From NCBI RefSeq assembly GCF_000765475.1, contig NZ_JRHO01000014.1:885687-949686 (forward strand): a DNA stretch of 64,000 bases. The letters run 5' to 3'. Both the position numbers and the translations under genes were made by a program. Below are positions 17,703 to 26,940 of the stretch, in pieces. Source of the stretch: Methanococcoides methylutens. GTDB lineage: Archaea; Halobacteriota; Methanosarcinia; Methanosarcinales; Methanosarcinaceae. The notes under the pieces were generated by a model that had not been told where the DNA came from, did no database searches, and saw only the letters and a list, made by a program, of their open reading frames with translations. Positions within the stretch are counted from its first letter, which is position 1, and every line of letters starts with the position of its first letter.

Positions 17703-18809
17703 TTGCTCAATATACTTGTCATAGGAAATGGTCAATGTGGTAACCGTATCCTTGATGCGATAAACAAAGAGGCTTTTGGTGGTAAAAGCAAATTTGCAAA
17801 GTTCTACTCACAGCAGAAATACAAGAGCAATGTTGAGACAATCGCGATCAACACTGCAATGAACGACCTGAAAGAAATGAGGTTCACCAAAGCAAAGGAC
17901 AGATTGCATATCCCTCACCTTCACGGAGTCGGTGCAAACCGCAATGTTGGCAAGCATGTCTTTGAAGATAACAAAGCAAACATCATGCGCCAGATCGAGG
18001 AAAGGGGAAACTTCGATATCGGCTTTGTGCTCACGTCTGCATCAGGCGGAACAGGATCATCCTTTACACCTCCGCTTATCGAGGAACTGAAGAAGAACTA
18101 TGATTTCCCGATCTATGCGGTCGTCGTCCTCCCTTTCAGGGAAGAGGGCACGCTCTACCTTCAGAATGCGGCATTCTGCCTGAAGGATATACGTGATAGC
18201 GGAGTTGACGGTATTATACTTGCTGACAACCAGTTCCTAAAACAAATGGGAGGAGATGTACAGTCAGCATACAACACCATCAATGATATGATCGCAAAGC
18301 GCATCCTATTCCTTCTCGATGCACTGGATAGCGAAATGATGATGGTGACCGATCTTGGTGACTTCAAGACTGTTATGAGTGGTGGTGCAGGGCTTGCAAC
18401 CATCGGATTCTATGAAGCAGATAAGGGAATGCCGATCAAGTCAACGATACAGAAAGCACTTTCACCTTCAGGACTTCTGTTCTCCACTGATGTGTACAAG
18501 GAAGGCAGCAGGGCAATGGTCATCATAAAGGGTGACAAGTCATACCTGAGCATTGACGAGATATCCACAGAAGTTGAAAAATTGTCATCATCTGTAGGTC
18601 ATGTTTTCAAAGGTATCATTGTCAGGAAAGGAGAAAGTCCCCAAGTACTTGCTGTGCTGACACTGGAAGTTGCAGAAGAACTTGAGAACCTTTATTCTGT
18701 TGCCGTAGATGCGATCCATCAGGAACGCGAAAAGAAAACAAGGGTTACCGAGCAGAAAGGAGTCGATCGGGCATTCTCCCAGATCGATGGGCTTGAGCCT
18801 GATTATTAA
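17703..18809 (+). CDS. Tubulin/FtsZ superfamily GTPase (CetZ-like)
   Basis: The 368-residue protein belongs to the tubulin/FtsZ/CetZ superfamily, cytoskeletal GTPases. Near the N-terminus it reads GNGQCGNRILDAIN, which resembles the tubulin GQCGNQI loop more than the FtsZ version. The GTP signature is SASGGTGSSF at about residues 116-125. The region VTDLGDFKTVMSGGAG corresponds to the T7 loop with aspartates that complete the neighbouring active site. TTG 17703 is used because GGAGG stands six bases upstream and the protein begins correctly with LNILVIGNGQ. CetZ proteins control cell shape in haloarchaea; the role here is inferred. A hairpin terminator follows. Confidence 0.85.
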   Translation: MLNILVIGNGQCGNRILDAINKEAFGGKSKFAKFYSQQKYKSNVETIAINTAMNDLKEMRFTKAKDRLHIPHLHGVGANRNVGKHVFEDNKANIMRQIEERGNFDIGFVLTSASGGTGSSFTPPLIEELKKNYDFPIYAVVVLPFREEGTLYLQNAAFCLKDIRDSGVDGIILADNQFLKQMGGDVQSAYNTINDMIAKRILFLLDALDSEMMMVTDLGDFKTVMSGGAGLATIGFYEADKGMPIKSTIQKALSPSGLLFSTDVYKEGSRAMVIIKGDKSYLSIDEISTEVEKLSSSVGHVFKGIIVRKGESPQVLAVLTLEVAEELENLYSVAVDAIHQEREKKTRVTEQKGVDRAFSQIDGLEPDY

Positions 18810-18817
18810 ACATTCTA

Positions 18818-18862
18818 AAATATCCCTTTAAGGGATATTTCATACTATTATTACTTTTTTTA
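18818..18862 (+). terminator. Hairpin terminator after the tubulin-like gene
   Basis: AAATATCCC at 18818-18826 pairs with GGGATATTT at 18832-18840 across TTTAA, and a run of seven T bases follows near 18855. It lies nine bases after the stop codon. Confidence 0.7.
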
Positions 18863-19006
18863 ACTGCATATCGACTGTTCATAGTCAGCTATTACAGGAA
18901 TTGAGAATCCATCAAAAGCTATTTGCTCATGAGAGAGCACCATTCATTATAAATAATCCCGGAAAGAAAAAAGGAATGGCAAGACCTAAAACAAAGCAGG
19001 CATAGC

Positions 19007-19690
19007 ATGAGCAGTGAACCCAACATAATCGAGATACGAGACCTTACCAAGATATATACCGATGGGCTTGGGGTCAAAGCACTTGACGGACTGAACATGA
19101 CCGTTAAACGCGGAGAGTTCCTTTCAATAATCGGCCCTTCCGGGTCAGGAAAGAGCACTTTACTTCATATGATAGGCATACTGGATACCCCTACCAGCGG
19201 GATCATCCTGATAGACGGGGAAAATGTAACTACGATGTCTGACAAGGAACGTTCCAGTGCACGCAACGAGATGCTTGGCTTTATTTTCCAGTACCATCAC
19301 CTGCTGCCTGACTTTTCTGCACTTGAAAATGTCATGATGCCCCTTTTGATAGCAGGTAAAAGTAAGCGTGAAGCTGAAAAGATAGCAAGCGATATTCTGA
19401 AAGAGGTCGGTCTTGAAGAAAGGATGGATCACAGGCCCAACCAACTCTCAGGAGGCCAGAACCAGAGGGTTGCAGTAGCCCGTGCACTGGCAAATGATCC
19501 AAAGATAGTAATAGGTGATGAACCTACGGGCAATCTGGACAGCCATTCCAGTGATAAGATATATGAGCTTCTAAGAAAGCTTAACAAAGAGCATGATCAG
19601 ACCTTCATTCTTGTGACACATGACGAGAGCATGGCCGCAAAGACTGACCGTATCGTGCGGATAGTAGATGGGAAAATAGTCAATGAATGA
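19007..19690 (+). CDS. ABC transporter ATP-binding protein, LolD/MacB type
   Basis: The 227-residue protein is a single ABC ATPase with Walker A GPSGSGKST near residue 45, a Q-loop (FQYHHLLPDF), the signature LSGGQNQR at about 146-153 and Walker B VIGDEPTGNLDS. The GNLDS and LLP motifs are typical of the LolD/MacB/FtsE branch, which drives lipoprotein or macrolide-type exporters. No permease gene lies next to it, so its membrane partner must be elsewhere. It is followed 15 bases later by the DUF296 gene. Confidence 0.85.
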   Translation: MSSEPNIIEIRDLTKIYTDGLGVKALDGLNMTVKRGEFLSIIGPSGSGKSTLLHMIGILDTPTSGIILIDGENVTTMSDKERSSARNEMLGFIFQYHHLLPDFSALENVMMPLLIAGKSKREAEKIASDILKEVGLEERMDHRPNQLSGGQNQRVAVARALANDPKIVIGDEPTGNLDSHSSDKIYELLRKLNKEHDQTFILVTHDESMAAKTDRIVRIVDGKIVNE

Positions 19691-19705
19691 ACTAATGGTG
19701 AAAAT

Positions 19706-20152
19706 ATGGAATATAGTAAAGGAAATATAGGACGTGTCTTTACCGTAAGGATAGACACTGGAGAAGACCTGCTAAAGGAACTCGAAGGACTTGCTGAAAA
19801 AGAAAGTATCGGATCTGCATTTTTTATCCTGCTGGGTGCTGTGGCTAAAGGGAACCTTGTCATCGGTCCAAAAGAAAATGCAATCCCACCTGAGCCTATG
19901 TGGGTTAATTACACCGACCCGAATGAAGTGATAGGGGTCGGAAATATCTTTTCAGAGGAAGGAAGACCAAAGATACATCTTCACACTGCTGCCGGTCGTG
20001 GCGATAGTGTGAATGTTGGATGCATGCGTGGAGAAAGTGAAGCTTTCATGGTGCTGGAAGTATTTATATTGGAAATATCCGGCATGGACGCTAATCGCGT
20101 TTTTGATACTGCAAAAGGATTTGCCCCAATTATATTTGAAGCAACAAAATAA
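19706..20152 (+). CDS. PPC domain (DUF296) protein
   Basis: The 148-residue protein is a single PPC/DUF296 domain. These form trimers and bind DNA in plants (AT-hook proteins) but their role in archaea is unclear. Indicators are the opening GRVFTVRIDTGEDLLKELE, the GSAFFILLGAV strand and the conserved HLHTAAGRGD with paired histidines that can hold zinc. It has no AT-hook. It follows the ABC ATPase gene by 15 bases, suggesting one transcript. Confidence 0.8.
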   Translation: MEYSKGNIGRVFTVRIDTGEDLLKELEGLAEKESIGSAFFILLGAVAKGNLVIGPKENAIPPEPMWVNYTDPNEVIGVGNIFSEEGRPKIHLHTAAGRGDSVNVGCMRGESEAFMVLEVFILEISGMDANRVFDTAKGFAPIIFEATK

Positions 20153-20179
20153 GAAAAGATAAGACCCTGAGATTCGATA

Positions 20180-20533
20180 TTAAGTGGTCATTTTCAGAAG
20201 ATCCTGAATGACCAACATCTTTTCTTTGTTCATTTTCAGTATCTTTTCCTCATATACCTTGATTATATCTGCAAAATCCACTTTCAGAGAATAGTATTTT
20301 GCAGGCCTACCCCTGCACTTTGTTCTTTTATCATCTCTTTCATCTATCCATCCACGTTCGTGAAGCACCCGCATGGCAACGCTTACCTCCGGTTGCCTCA
20401 GCCCGGTAGCTCTCTCGATTTCCTGTGAGCTCAATTCTTCTACATTGAAAAGACAGGCGATCGAAAGTGCTTCGATCCTCGGAACATCAATGCTTTGTAA
20501 AAGTGATGATACCTCATACGCTTCATCATCCAT
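20180..20533 (-). CDS. Winged-helix transcriptional regulator
   Basis: The 117-residue protein has a winged-helix core: RIEALSIACLFNVEELSSQEIERATGLRQPEVSVAMRVLHERGWIDE places the recognition helix at about residues 45-62, and GRPAKYYSLKVDF forms the wing with the GRP motif common in archaeal ArsR-like and TrmB-like regulators. The tail EEKILKMNKEKMLVIQDLLK may dimerise as a coiled coil. It is convergent with the DUF296 gene and divergent from enolase. Its target is unknown. Confidence 0.75.
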   Translation of the reverse strand: MDDEAYEVSSLLQSIDVPRIEALSIACLFNVEELSSQEIERATGLRQPEVSVAMRVLHERGWIDERDDKRTKCRGRPAKYYSLKVDFADIIKVYEEKILKMNKEKMLVIQDLLKMTT

Positions 20534-20710
20534 TAAAATAATATTCTCACTCCCTACTTACAATATTAATACTACAACAATATAAATTTATGCTGTGAGA
20601 ATATTGAGCATACAAGGAAATTATAATATTAAAACCCTGAAACAACAAATGCGGTAACGATATATACTGTAATGTACGATTGGTCAATAGAACGTTCTAA
20701 TGGTGGAAAC

Positions 20711-21988
20711 ATGAGCTATATTGGCGAAGAAGCAAAGTATACAATTGAAAAAGTACATGCCAGAGAAATCCTCGATTCCAGAGGAAATCCTACTGTTGAA
20801 GTCGATATCTACACTGGCCGCGGATTTGGAAGGGCAAGTGTACCTTCAGGAGCATCGACCGGAAGTAATGAAGCACTCGAACTAAGGGATAAAGATGCTG
20901 ACCGTTACAACGGGAAAGGCGTACTTGATGCAGTTGAAAATGTGAACGCAACCTTTGCAAAGGAACTGCTTGGAATGGACGTTCGCAACCAGCGTGAGAT
21001 CGACGAGTTGATGATCGCACTGGATGGAACCGATAACAAGATGACATTTGGTGCCAATGCGATCCTGGGTGTTTCCATGGCCGTTGCAAAAGCAGCTGCT
21101 GATTCACTTAACATGTCACTTTACCGCTACCTTGGCGGAACCAACGCATTCGCAATGCCTGTACCGACCATGAACGTGCTCAACGGTGGAAAGCACGCCG
21201 GCAACGAGCTCTCAATTCAGGAGTTCATGATACAGCCAAAGGGAGCAGATACTTATTCCAATGCTTTGAGAATGGGAACCGAGACCTACCACGCACTTGG
21301 CAAGGTACTTGAAGATAAATACGGAGCATCCGCAACCAACGTCGGGTATGAAGGAGGATATGCACCACCGATCTCAATGACATCCGATGCACTGGATGCC
21401 CTTGTATCTGCCATTGATGAAGCAGGATATACCGAATCCGAGATCACAATCGGCCTTGATGCTGCTGCATCAGAGTTCTTTGAAGATGGCAAATATTCCA
21501 TCGATGGAAATATGCTCACACCTGCTGAACTTGTTGATTATTACCTTGAACTTGTCGACACCTATCCGATACTTTCCATTGAAGACCCATTCCATGAGGA
21601 ATCATTCGAGGACTTTGCAACACTTACCAGTGAAGCATGGGATACCATCATCGTAGGCGATGACCTGTTCGTGACAAACGTGGAACGTCTTGCAAAAGGT
21701 GTTGAAATGGATGCTGCTAACGCACTCCTGCTCAAGATCAACCAGATAGGTACGATCTCCGAGTCATTTGATGCCGCAAACCTTGCACTGCGCAATGGAT
21801 ACAGCGTTGTGGTAAGCCACCGTTCCGCTGAGACCGAAGATCCAATGATCGCAGACATTTCCGTTGCAATCGGTGCTGACCTTATCAAGACGGGAGCACC
21901 TGCAAGAAGTGAGCGCACTGCAAAATACAACCAGTTACTCAGAATAGAAGAAGATCTCGGAGATTCTGCACGTTACGTGCAGCTCTGA
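20711..21988 (+). CDS. eno: Enolase
   Basis: Enolase interconverts 2-phosphoglycerate and phosphoenolpyruvate. The 425 residues match throughout: AREILDSRGNPTVEVD, PSGASTGSNEALELRD, catalytic and metal residues in the barrel (IEDPFHEE, VGDDLFVT) and the signature LLLKINQIGTISE with SHRSAETED near the end. ATG 20711 has GGTGG upstream; ATG 20672 would add 13 residues. The gene is single, with a T-rich terminator after the stop. Confidence 0.96.
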   Translation: MSYIGEEAKYTIEKVHAREILDSRGNPTVEVDIYTGRGFGRASVPSGASTGSNEALELRDKDADRYNGKGVLDAVENVNATFAKELLGMDVRNQREIDELMIALDGTDNKMTFGANAILGVSMAVAKAAADSLNMSLYRYLGGTNAFAMPVPTMNVLNGGKHAGNELSIQEFMIQPKGADTYSNALRMGTETYHALGKVLEDKYGASATNVGYEGGYAPPISMTSDALDALVSAIDEAGYTESEITIGLDAAASEFFEDGKYSIDGNMLTPAELVDYYLELVDTYPILSIEDPFHEESFEDFATLTSEAWDTIIVGDDLFVTNVERLAKGVEMDAANALLLKINQIGTISESFDAANLALRNGYSVVVSHRSAETEDPMIADISVAIGADLIKTGAPARSERTAKYNQLLRIEEDLGDSARYVQL

Positions 21989-22085
21989 TCTTTTTTACTT
22001 TACTTAAGATTTATTTTTACTTTATTTTAAGAATTAAATCGTTTCTGAATTGATCTTAAATTCTTTTTGGCTTAATTTTCTAAAT

Positions 22086-24821
22086 TTAAAAATCAAAGAG
22101 GGAACTCTGCGTTTTCTGATCCACCTGTTGAGCAGATGCTTCAGTTCCCCTACAGGTCCTTCTTACAGTTTCGACCTTTTCTTCAGGAGAGGTGTCGAAA
22201 TCAAAGAGACCTTTTTGTTTTGAATCATGATTCAGGGTAGCCATATCGACCCCAAAGACACCAAGAATACGCTCTACAGGAGGCAGCATCTGCTTCTGTA
22301 TGTAATAATCCACATCCAGGGTTATATTGTGCTCACGCACATATTCGGGATCCTCTGCCCGGTCTACGAAAAGACCTTTCCCTGCAGTAATAACAAATGG
22401 TATCCTCTCACCAATCGGCGGGCGAATGCCTGTACGTCTCTCTATGTTCTCCACCACGGTAAGGTGGGGTTGTTTGTTCTTGTAGCTTGAAGGAGACTTG
22501 GAGAAACTCTTTGTAAGCACAAGGTCCTCAACAATATCAGCGTCCTTTTGCACATCCAGATTGCGCACCCTGTCGACAAGTTCCCTTACATGGCTCACAG
22601 AACCGTCAATGTCACCTTCTTTTAGCACAAGTTCCAGCACCCTGTTAAGCATCTTGGATGTTAGCTCACACCAGTCCCTGCGCACAGTTTCAAGTCCCTT
22701 TACCTTTATCGAATCTTTCCAGCCATCATTCGTTGGCTCAAAGATCCACTGTGCATATCTTTTCTTGGCTATCAGAAGAACACGCTTTGCAGCTGCCTCA
22801 AATTCAAGTTCCATGGGATCTGGCAATGATGCTGTAACAATGCTTGCAACCTTTCTACCCACCAATGCAGAGTCTTCAAGTGAGAACTCGCCTTCTGGGA
22901 ACTCTTCGTCACAATCGTTCTTACAATGAACAAAAACACTGTCCGTATCACCGTAAGCTACAGAGAGTTTTACGACCTTATCATCCTCTCCGATATCACC
23001 GGCCTCATCTGTCAGATAAGCTATATTGTCCCTGAGAATTATCCTGCCGATCTTGTTGCAGACGATGTCCTCGGTCCTTGCTATGTTACCCCTGCCTATA
23101 CTCGTCACAGAATTGGCCATCTGGAGGCTGTAGAGCCTTGCACGGGCATAGCCTGAATAACCATAGAAACTGTTGAGAAGTATCTTCAGAGCAAGCTGTG
23201 TTGCATCAAGAACACGGTATTCACCTTCATCGCTCGCCTTTTTCATTAATTGCTTTGTTTTGGTCCTCTGGTCAAGCAAATGTTCCAGAACTGAAGGAAC
23301 GACACCTTTAAAGATATCAGGCTTAACGAACTCACCCTTTGAAGGAGACCTGATGATGTCTTCTTCAGGATATGTCCCGGGTTTTACAACAGTTGTATAG
23401 CAGAGGTTGTGAGCCATCATAATGGTAGGATAAAGAGATTTGTAGTCCAGAACGATAACATTCTCATGCAACCCTTTCTCCGGCTCAAGAACCGCACCAC
23501 CTTTAAGGTTCTCATTCTGCTTGCGCCTGAAAGCTGAAGTTTCATCATCCGGTTTTGTGGACATTACCCTACCCTGTTTACCAAACTCGGTCATCAGGAT
23601 ATGTTCCACCATATTGGTCTGTCCGCCACTGACCGTATCCTGAAGCAGAATACCACTGACCCTTGATAAAGCAATATATTTGTCCAGAAGCTTAAGCTCA
23701 AGCAAAAGCTCGAGGGCAAGCTCGGAGTCACGCCTGGAATAATCTATGAACTTCAGGAGTTTCTCACCGGAATCATTCCAGTGCTCTTCCATATCAGCCG
23801 GTGCAACGTCCAGTTTTTCCCTGTCAAGCAGTTCCTTTGAAACATTACGCAGAGTATACCTTTTCAGGCTGAACTGTTGCCTGATAAGAGGAAGCGCATC
23901 CACGACCACCCTTCCGGGTATCGATACCATTGTACGGCTTATGATCTTGCGATAGCTTAACTGCCTTGAATCCCTTCCCACAACCGGTTTTATACCGGCA
24001 CCGGATTCGTTCAGGGTGTTCACCCTGTCCACGATATAGGGAACATCAAAATCATTGATGTTATAGCCAGTGATCACATCAGGATCATATTCCGTGATGA
24101 TCTCAAAGAACCGGTTAAGAAGGTCAGCTTCTTCCACGAACATCTCCACATCATCGTCAACACCTTCTACTTCTTTCTTGACCAGTATAATGGTACTGTG
24201 GCCCTTGTAAGCCGGCTCAAAGGCAAAACTTACCATAATAATAGGAGAAACATCCGGTGTAGGCATACCACCGTCATGAGGCAGGCATTCAATGTCAAAG
24301 GCCATATACTTCAATGGTGCGTTAGCGATCCTGTCAACTTCGGTCAACTCTGAAGCCCTCATGACATGGTCGCAGAGCAGATCATTTTTAGATACATCGG
24401 CACCATTTCCTGCGGACACCCATCCCATGCCTTTGAAACCCTTGTCTATAAGGAACCTGTTCCTGAACAGAATATCCGTTTCATAGATCTCATTCACACC
24501 CAGCATTCCTGCTACTTCATCCCTTATCTCAGGAACATTGCGCGGGTCGAATGTGGTGACCTTTAGCATGGGTTGTTTTGTTTCCTGGTAGCCTATAGGC
24601 TCGAACCTCTCGACCACTTCAATGTCCTTTACGACATCGAACCTTTCCTTTATTGTCTGCCCCAGCTTCTGGAGATCCCCTGATGCACTAAGATAAAAAT
24701 AAGGCTCAAATCCCGGAACAAGACAGCAGACGCTCTCCCCATCGTCAGACCTGCCAAAAAGACGTACTACAGGTCGATCATCTTCACGGAAATAATCTGC
24801 ATCCAGGATCTGGAAATTCAT
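22086..24821 (-). CDS. polB: Family B DNA polymerase
   Basis: This replicative polymerase has 911 residues with intact proofreading and polymerase sites: exonuclease motif I FDIECLP near residue 174, Exo II YNINDFDVPYI, Exo III DYSRRDSELALEL, then Pol A DYKSLYPTIM near 457, Pol B NSFYGYSGYA, and Pol C YGDTDSVF near 622. The N-terminus FQILDADYF fits archaeal PolB. The protein ends QSSLFDF, a PCNA-interacting motif at the very C-terminus, and another similar motif QKGLFDF lies about 40 residues earlier. A TATA-like element (CATATATTATG on the minus strand) lies close to the start, so the mRNA leader is short. Confidence 0.95.
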   Translation of the reverse strand: MNFQILDADYFREDDRPVVRLFGRSDDGESVCCLVPGFEPYFYLSASGDLQKLGQTIKERFDVVKDIEVVERFEPIGYQETKQPMLKVTTFDPRNVPEIRDEVAGMLGVNEIYETDILFRNRFLIDKGFKGMGWVSAGNGADVSKNDLLCDHVMRASELTEVDRIANAPLKYMAFDIECLPHDGGMPTPDVSPIIMVSFAFEPAYKGHSTIILVKKEVEGVDDDVEMFVEEADLLNRFFEIITEYDPDVITGYNINDFDVPYIVDRVNTLNESGAGIKPVVGRDSRQLSYRKIISRTMVSIPGRVVVDALPLIRQQFSLKRYTLRNVSKELLDREKLDVAPADMEEHWNDSGEKLLKFIDYSRRDSELALELLLELKLLDKYIALSRVSGILLQDTVSGGQTNMVEHILMTEFGKQGRVMSTKPDDETSAFRRKQNENLKGGAVLEPEKGLHENVIVLDYKSLYPTIMMAHNLCYTTVVKPGTYPEEDIIRSPSKGEFVKPDIFKGVVPSVLEHLLDQRTKTKQLMKKASDEGEYRVLDATQLALKILLNSFYGYSGYARARLYSLQMANSVTSIGRGNIARTEDIVCNKIGRIILRDNIAYLTDEAGDIGEDDKVVKLSVAYGDTDSVFVHCKNDCDEEFPEGEFSLEDSALVGRKVASIVTASLPDPMELEFEAAAKRVLLIAKKRYAQWIFEPTNDGWKDSIKVKGLETVRRDWCELTSKMLNRVLELVLKEGDIDGSVSHVRELVDRVRNLDVQKDADIVEDLVLTKSFSKSPSSYKNKQPHLTVVENIERRTGIRPPIGERIPFVITAGKGLFVDRAEDPEYVREHNITLDVDYYIQKQMLPPVERILGVFGVDMATLNHDSKQKGLFDFDTSPEEKVETVRRTCRGTEASAQQVDQKTQSSLFDF

Positions 24822-24926
24822 GGAACTACTTAATGTGAAGACATAATATATGCTTTGTTGTCAAGAGCAAAACAAAAAATAATACTGAAGCAAAAACAAA
24901 TAAAATAAGATCAATGAAAGGCAAAG

Positions 24927-25035
24927 TGCCCGGAGCGTGACTCGAACACGCGACCTCCAGATTTCTCAGGAGATTTGGACGCTCGGTTAAAAGTCCCTAT
25001 GAGTCTGGCGCCCCAACCAACTAGGCTATCCGGGC
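24927..25035 (-). tRNA. tRNA-Met (CAU, elongator) with intron
   Basis: A cloverleaf folds with acceptor stem GCCCGGA/TCCGGGC, D stem GCCT/GGGC, anticodon stem CCAGA/TCTGG and T arm GCGTG-TTCGAGT-CACGC. The anticodon loop CTCATA continues into a 35-base intron at 24963-24997 (between positions 37 and 38), after which exon 2 resumes A-TCTGG. The splice sites lie in a bulge-helix-bulge: CTCA pairs with TGAG, with three-base bulges TAG and AAA on either side and GGA pairing with TCC. The mature loop is CTCATAA. No CCA is encoded. TTTAATA upstream may be the TATA box. Confidence 0.9.
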
Positions 25036-25119
25036 ATTGCAGCACCTAAATGGACATAGTGGTATTAAAGTGTATCGATTGATTGCGTTATCTCTTAAAC
25101 TTTTTAAAAAAGGACCGGA

Positions 25120-25659
25120 TCAGAATCCGGTCGCTTCAGCAAGACCTAATACTTTCGTGTTGTCATCAGTATTACCTTTGACAAGATACACGAAGTTCTC
25201 ATTTGTCCATACATAGTGATAACGCGGGACCTGTTCACCATTTGATGTAATGTATTTTGTGATAAGCGTTGCATTATGATCATTGAATGATTCTTCTACG
25301 AACCTCTCAACTATAAGATCCGGGAAACCAGCCTTGTAGGTAGTTGTAAACTGTTCTGCAGCATCATTACTTTCAAGCTCAATAGCTGTAATGAAATAGT
25401 CCACAGAATCAAGCTGATATATACCTTCAGAAGCCTGAACGATACCAGATACATCCGCATAGTCTGATTTTAGATCTTCGACTTCAAGGGAGCGAGCACC
25501 AAGGTATTCGAAACCTTCAGGAATATTTTCCAGCACTACCCCATCAACACTAAGATTAGCAGTTGTTACGGGATCTTCCGGCTCAGCCGGTTCTGTACAT
25601 CCTGACATTGCAACAAGTAGCAACGCAATGAGAGAAATCATCAATACCTTCATTTTCAT
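25120..25659 (-). CDS. Putative lipoprotein
   Basis: The 179-residue protein has a lipoprotein signal: MKMKVLMISLIALLLVAMSGC with a lipobox VAMSGC at residues 16-21, followed by a proline- and acid-rich linker (TEPAEPEDPVTTA). The remainder is a compact beta-rich domain (GFEYLGARSLEVEDLKSDY), with no cysteine and no catalytic motif. It is probably tethered to the outer face of the membrane. It lies between the tRNA and the S-layer-like gene and its function is unknown. Confidence 0.7.
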   Translation of the reverse strand: MKMKVLMISLIALLLVAMSGCTEPAEPEDPVTTANLSVDGVVLENIPEGFEYLGARSLEVEDLKSDYADVSGIVQASEGIYQLDSVDYFITAIELESNDAAEQFTTTYKAGFPDLIVERFVEESFNDHNATLITKYITSNGEQVPRYHYVWTNENFVYLVKGNTDDNTKVLGLAEATGF

Positions 25660-25751
25660 CTTAAATACCTCATTTTTGTAAATTGAATGAGATACAATAA
25701 GCTTATAGGTATTTTAATTTATCGAAAAGTCTGACAAAAAAAAGAAAAGTT

Positions 25752-25771
25752 AGAAGGGTTTGCACCCTTCT
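25752..25771 (-). terminator. Terminator of the S-layer-like gene
   Basis: AGAAGGGT at 25752-25759 pairs with ACCCTTCT at 25764-25771 across a four-base loop. Read on the minus strand it is followed by long T-runs, and it lies just after the stop codon of the S-layer-like gene. Confidence 0.7.
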
Positions 25772-25785
25772 TAGATTTTAGTTAT

Positions 25786-26940
25786 TTAGTTCCTTCTGAC
25801 GAAGTATGCTACTGCAAGGAGACCTGCAATTGCGAAGACTGCTTCGAAACCAGGTACTGTCTCGTCGCCTTCATCATCTTCAACAGGCTCTTCGACTACT
25901 GGCTCTTCGACAACAGGCTCTTCGACTGTTTCGTTGTCAACTGTTTCGTTGTCAGCTGGCTCTACAGGCTCTACAGGCTCTACAGGCTCTACAGGCTCTA
26001 CAGGCTCTTCACCATCGATTGTTACCTCGGTGAAGAGGAACCATCTTACGGTGTCCTCAGCTGCCCTGATGCTAATTCCATCAGTGAGGTCAAGGGTGTC
26101 GTCATCTGGCATGTCAAGTTCGTTATCTTCGTTGCTCAGATCGATTTGGTCAACAATGGTGGTTACTTCAAGCTCACCGAACTCATCGCCATCTTCAACG
26201 ATCACTGGGTCATCAGAGATCTGGAAGATACCTTCGATGACACAGAGACTGTCTACCTGTCCCTGGAATACCTCATCGACGTGGATCATGATTACAGGAA
26301 CATCATCGATATCGTTGAGGTCCATCTCATAGTACCAGGTCTTAGGACCTGCATCTTCGCCCACAACATCTGTGCTGATGATCTTGTCTTCTACGAAGTC
26401 GCCGTCCTTGGTGATCTCGAGCCATACCTTGTTACCGTCAACATCGATCTGCTTTGGTGTAACTGCATAGCCGTCTGCAAGCTCAAGGGACTCGCCGGTT
26501 CTCATGGTGTAACTCTCGTCATCGTCCATAAGGACCTTGGAGAGTGTGTCGACATTGTTTGTCAATGCAGCTGTGTCATATCCAACTACAAAGAACTCTT
26601 CTGCAAGGAAGCCGATCTTTGCAAACTCATATGGGTCAGCGTCATCTTCTGCAACATCAAAATCAAATTCTGGTGTCTGGAAAGGCTGTGGAATTGCAGT
26701 GTATGCGACACCTGTGTCCTCAAGGATTGTACCATCAGCTTCGACGGTAAGTGTTAAGGTTTCAGAAGTGTCACCTTCATCAAGGTCATACCAGAAGCCT
26801 GCGAAGTTGTTAGCATCCCATGTAAAGACTGGGAGATCTGTTACTTCACCGCGGACTTCATAAGAGTCTACTGCGCTAGCTACTGATACAAAGCTCAGTA
26901 CCATAAGAGCAGCAAGTGCGATTGCTGTAAATCTTTTCAT
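25786..26940 (-). CDS. S-layer-type protein with PGF-CTERM anchor
   Basis: The 384-residue protein begins with a signal peptide (MKRFTAIALAALMVLSFVSVASA) and matches the single-domain end of the methanosarcinal S-layer family (DUF1608): VRGEVTDLPVFTWDANNFAGFWYDLDEG and KIGFLAEEFFVVGYD. After the domain come proline/glutamate repeats (EPV units at about residues 315-330, NETV and EEPV repeats), and the last 25 residues read PGFEAVFAIAGLLAVAYFVRRN, a PGF-CTERM sorting signal: a PGF triplet, a hydrophobic helix and a basic end, processed by archaeosortase A. A GGAGG ribosome binding site stands before the start. It is likely part of the cell envelope. Confidence 0.88.
   Translation of the reverse strand: MKRFTAIALAALMVLSFVSVASAVDSYEVRGEVTDLPVFTWDANNFAGFWYDLDEGDTSETLTLTVEADGTILEDTGVAYTAIPQPFQTPEFDFDVAEDDADPYEFAKIGFLAEEFFVVGYDTAALTNNVDTLSKVLMDDDESYTMRTGESLELADGYAVTPKQIDVDGNKVWLEITKDGDFVEDKIISTDVVGEDAGPKTWYYEMDLNDIDDVPVIMIHVDEVFQGQVDSLCVIEGIFQISDDPVIVEDGDEFGELEVTTIVDQIDLSNEDNELDMPDDDTLDLTDGISIRAAEDTVRWFLFTEVTIDGEEPVEPVEPVEPVEPVEPADNETVDNETVEEPVVEEPVVEEPVEDDEGDETVPGFEAVFAIAGLLAVAYFVRRN
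25958..26007 (-). repeat. Nine-base tandem repeat coding for EPV units
   Basis: The unit GGCTCTACA recurs five times in perfect register at 25958-26002, with a sixth partial copy. It encodes the Glu-Pro-Val linker of the S-layer-like protein. Copies are identical at the DNA level, so unit number may vary by slippage. Confidence 0.9.
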
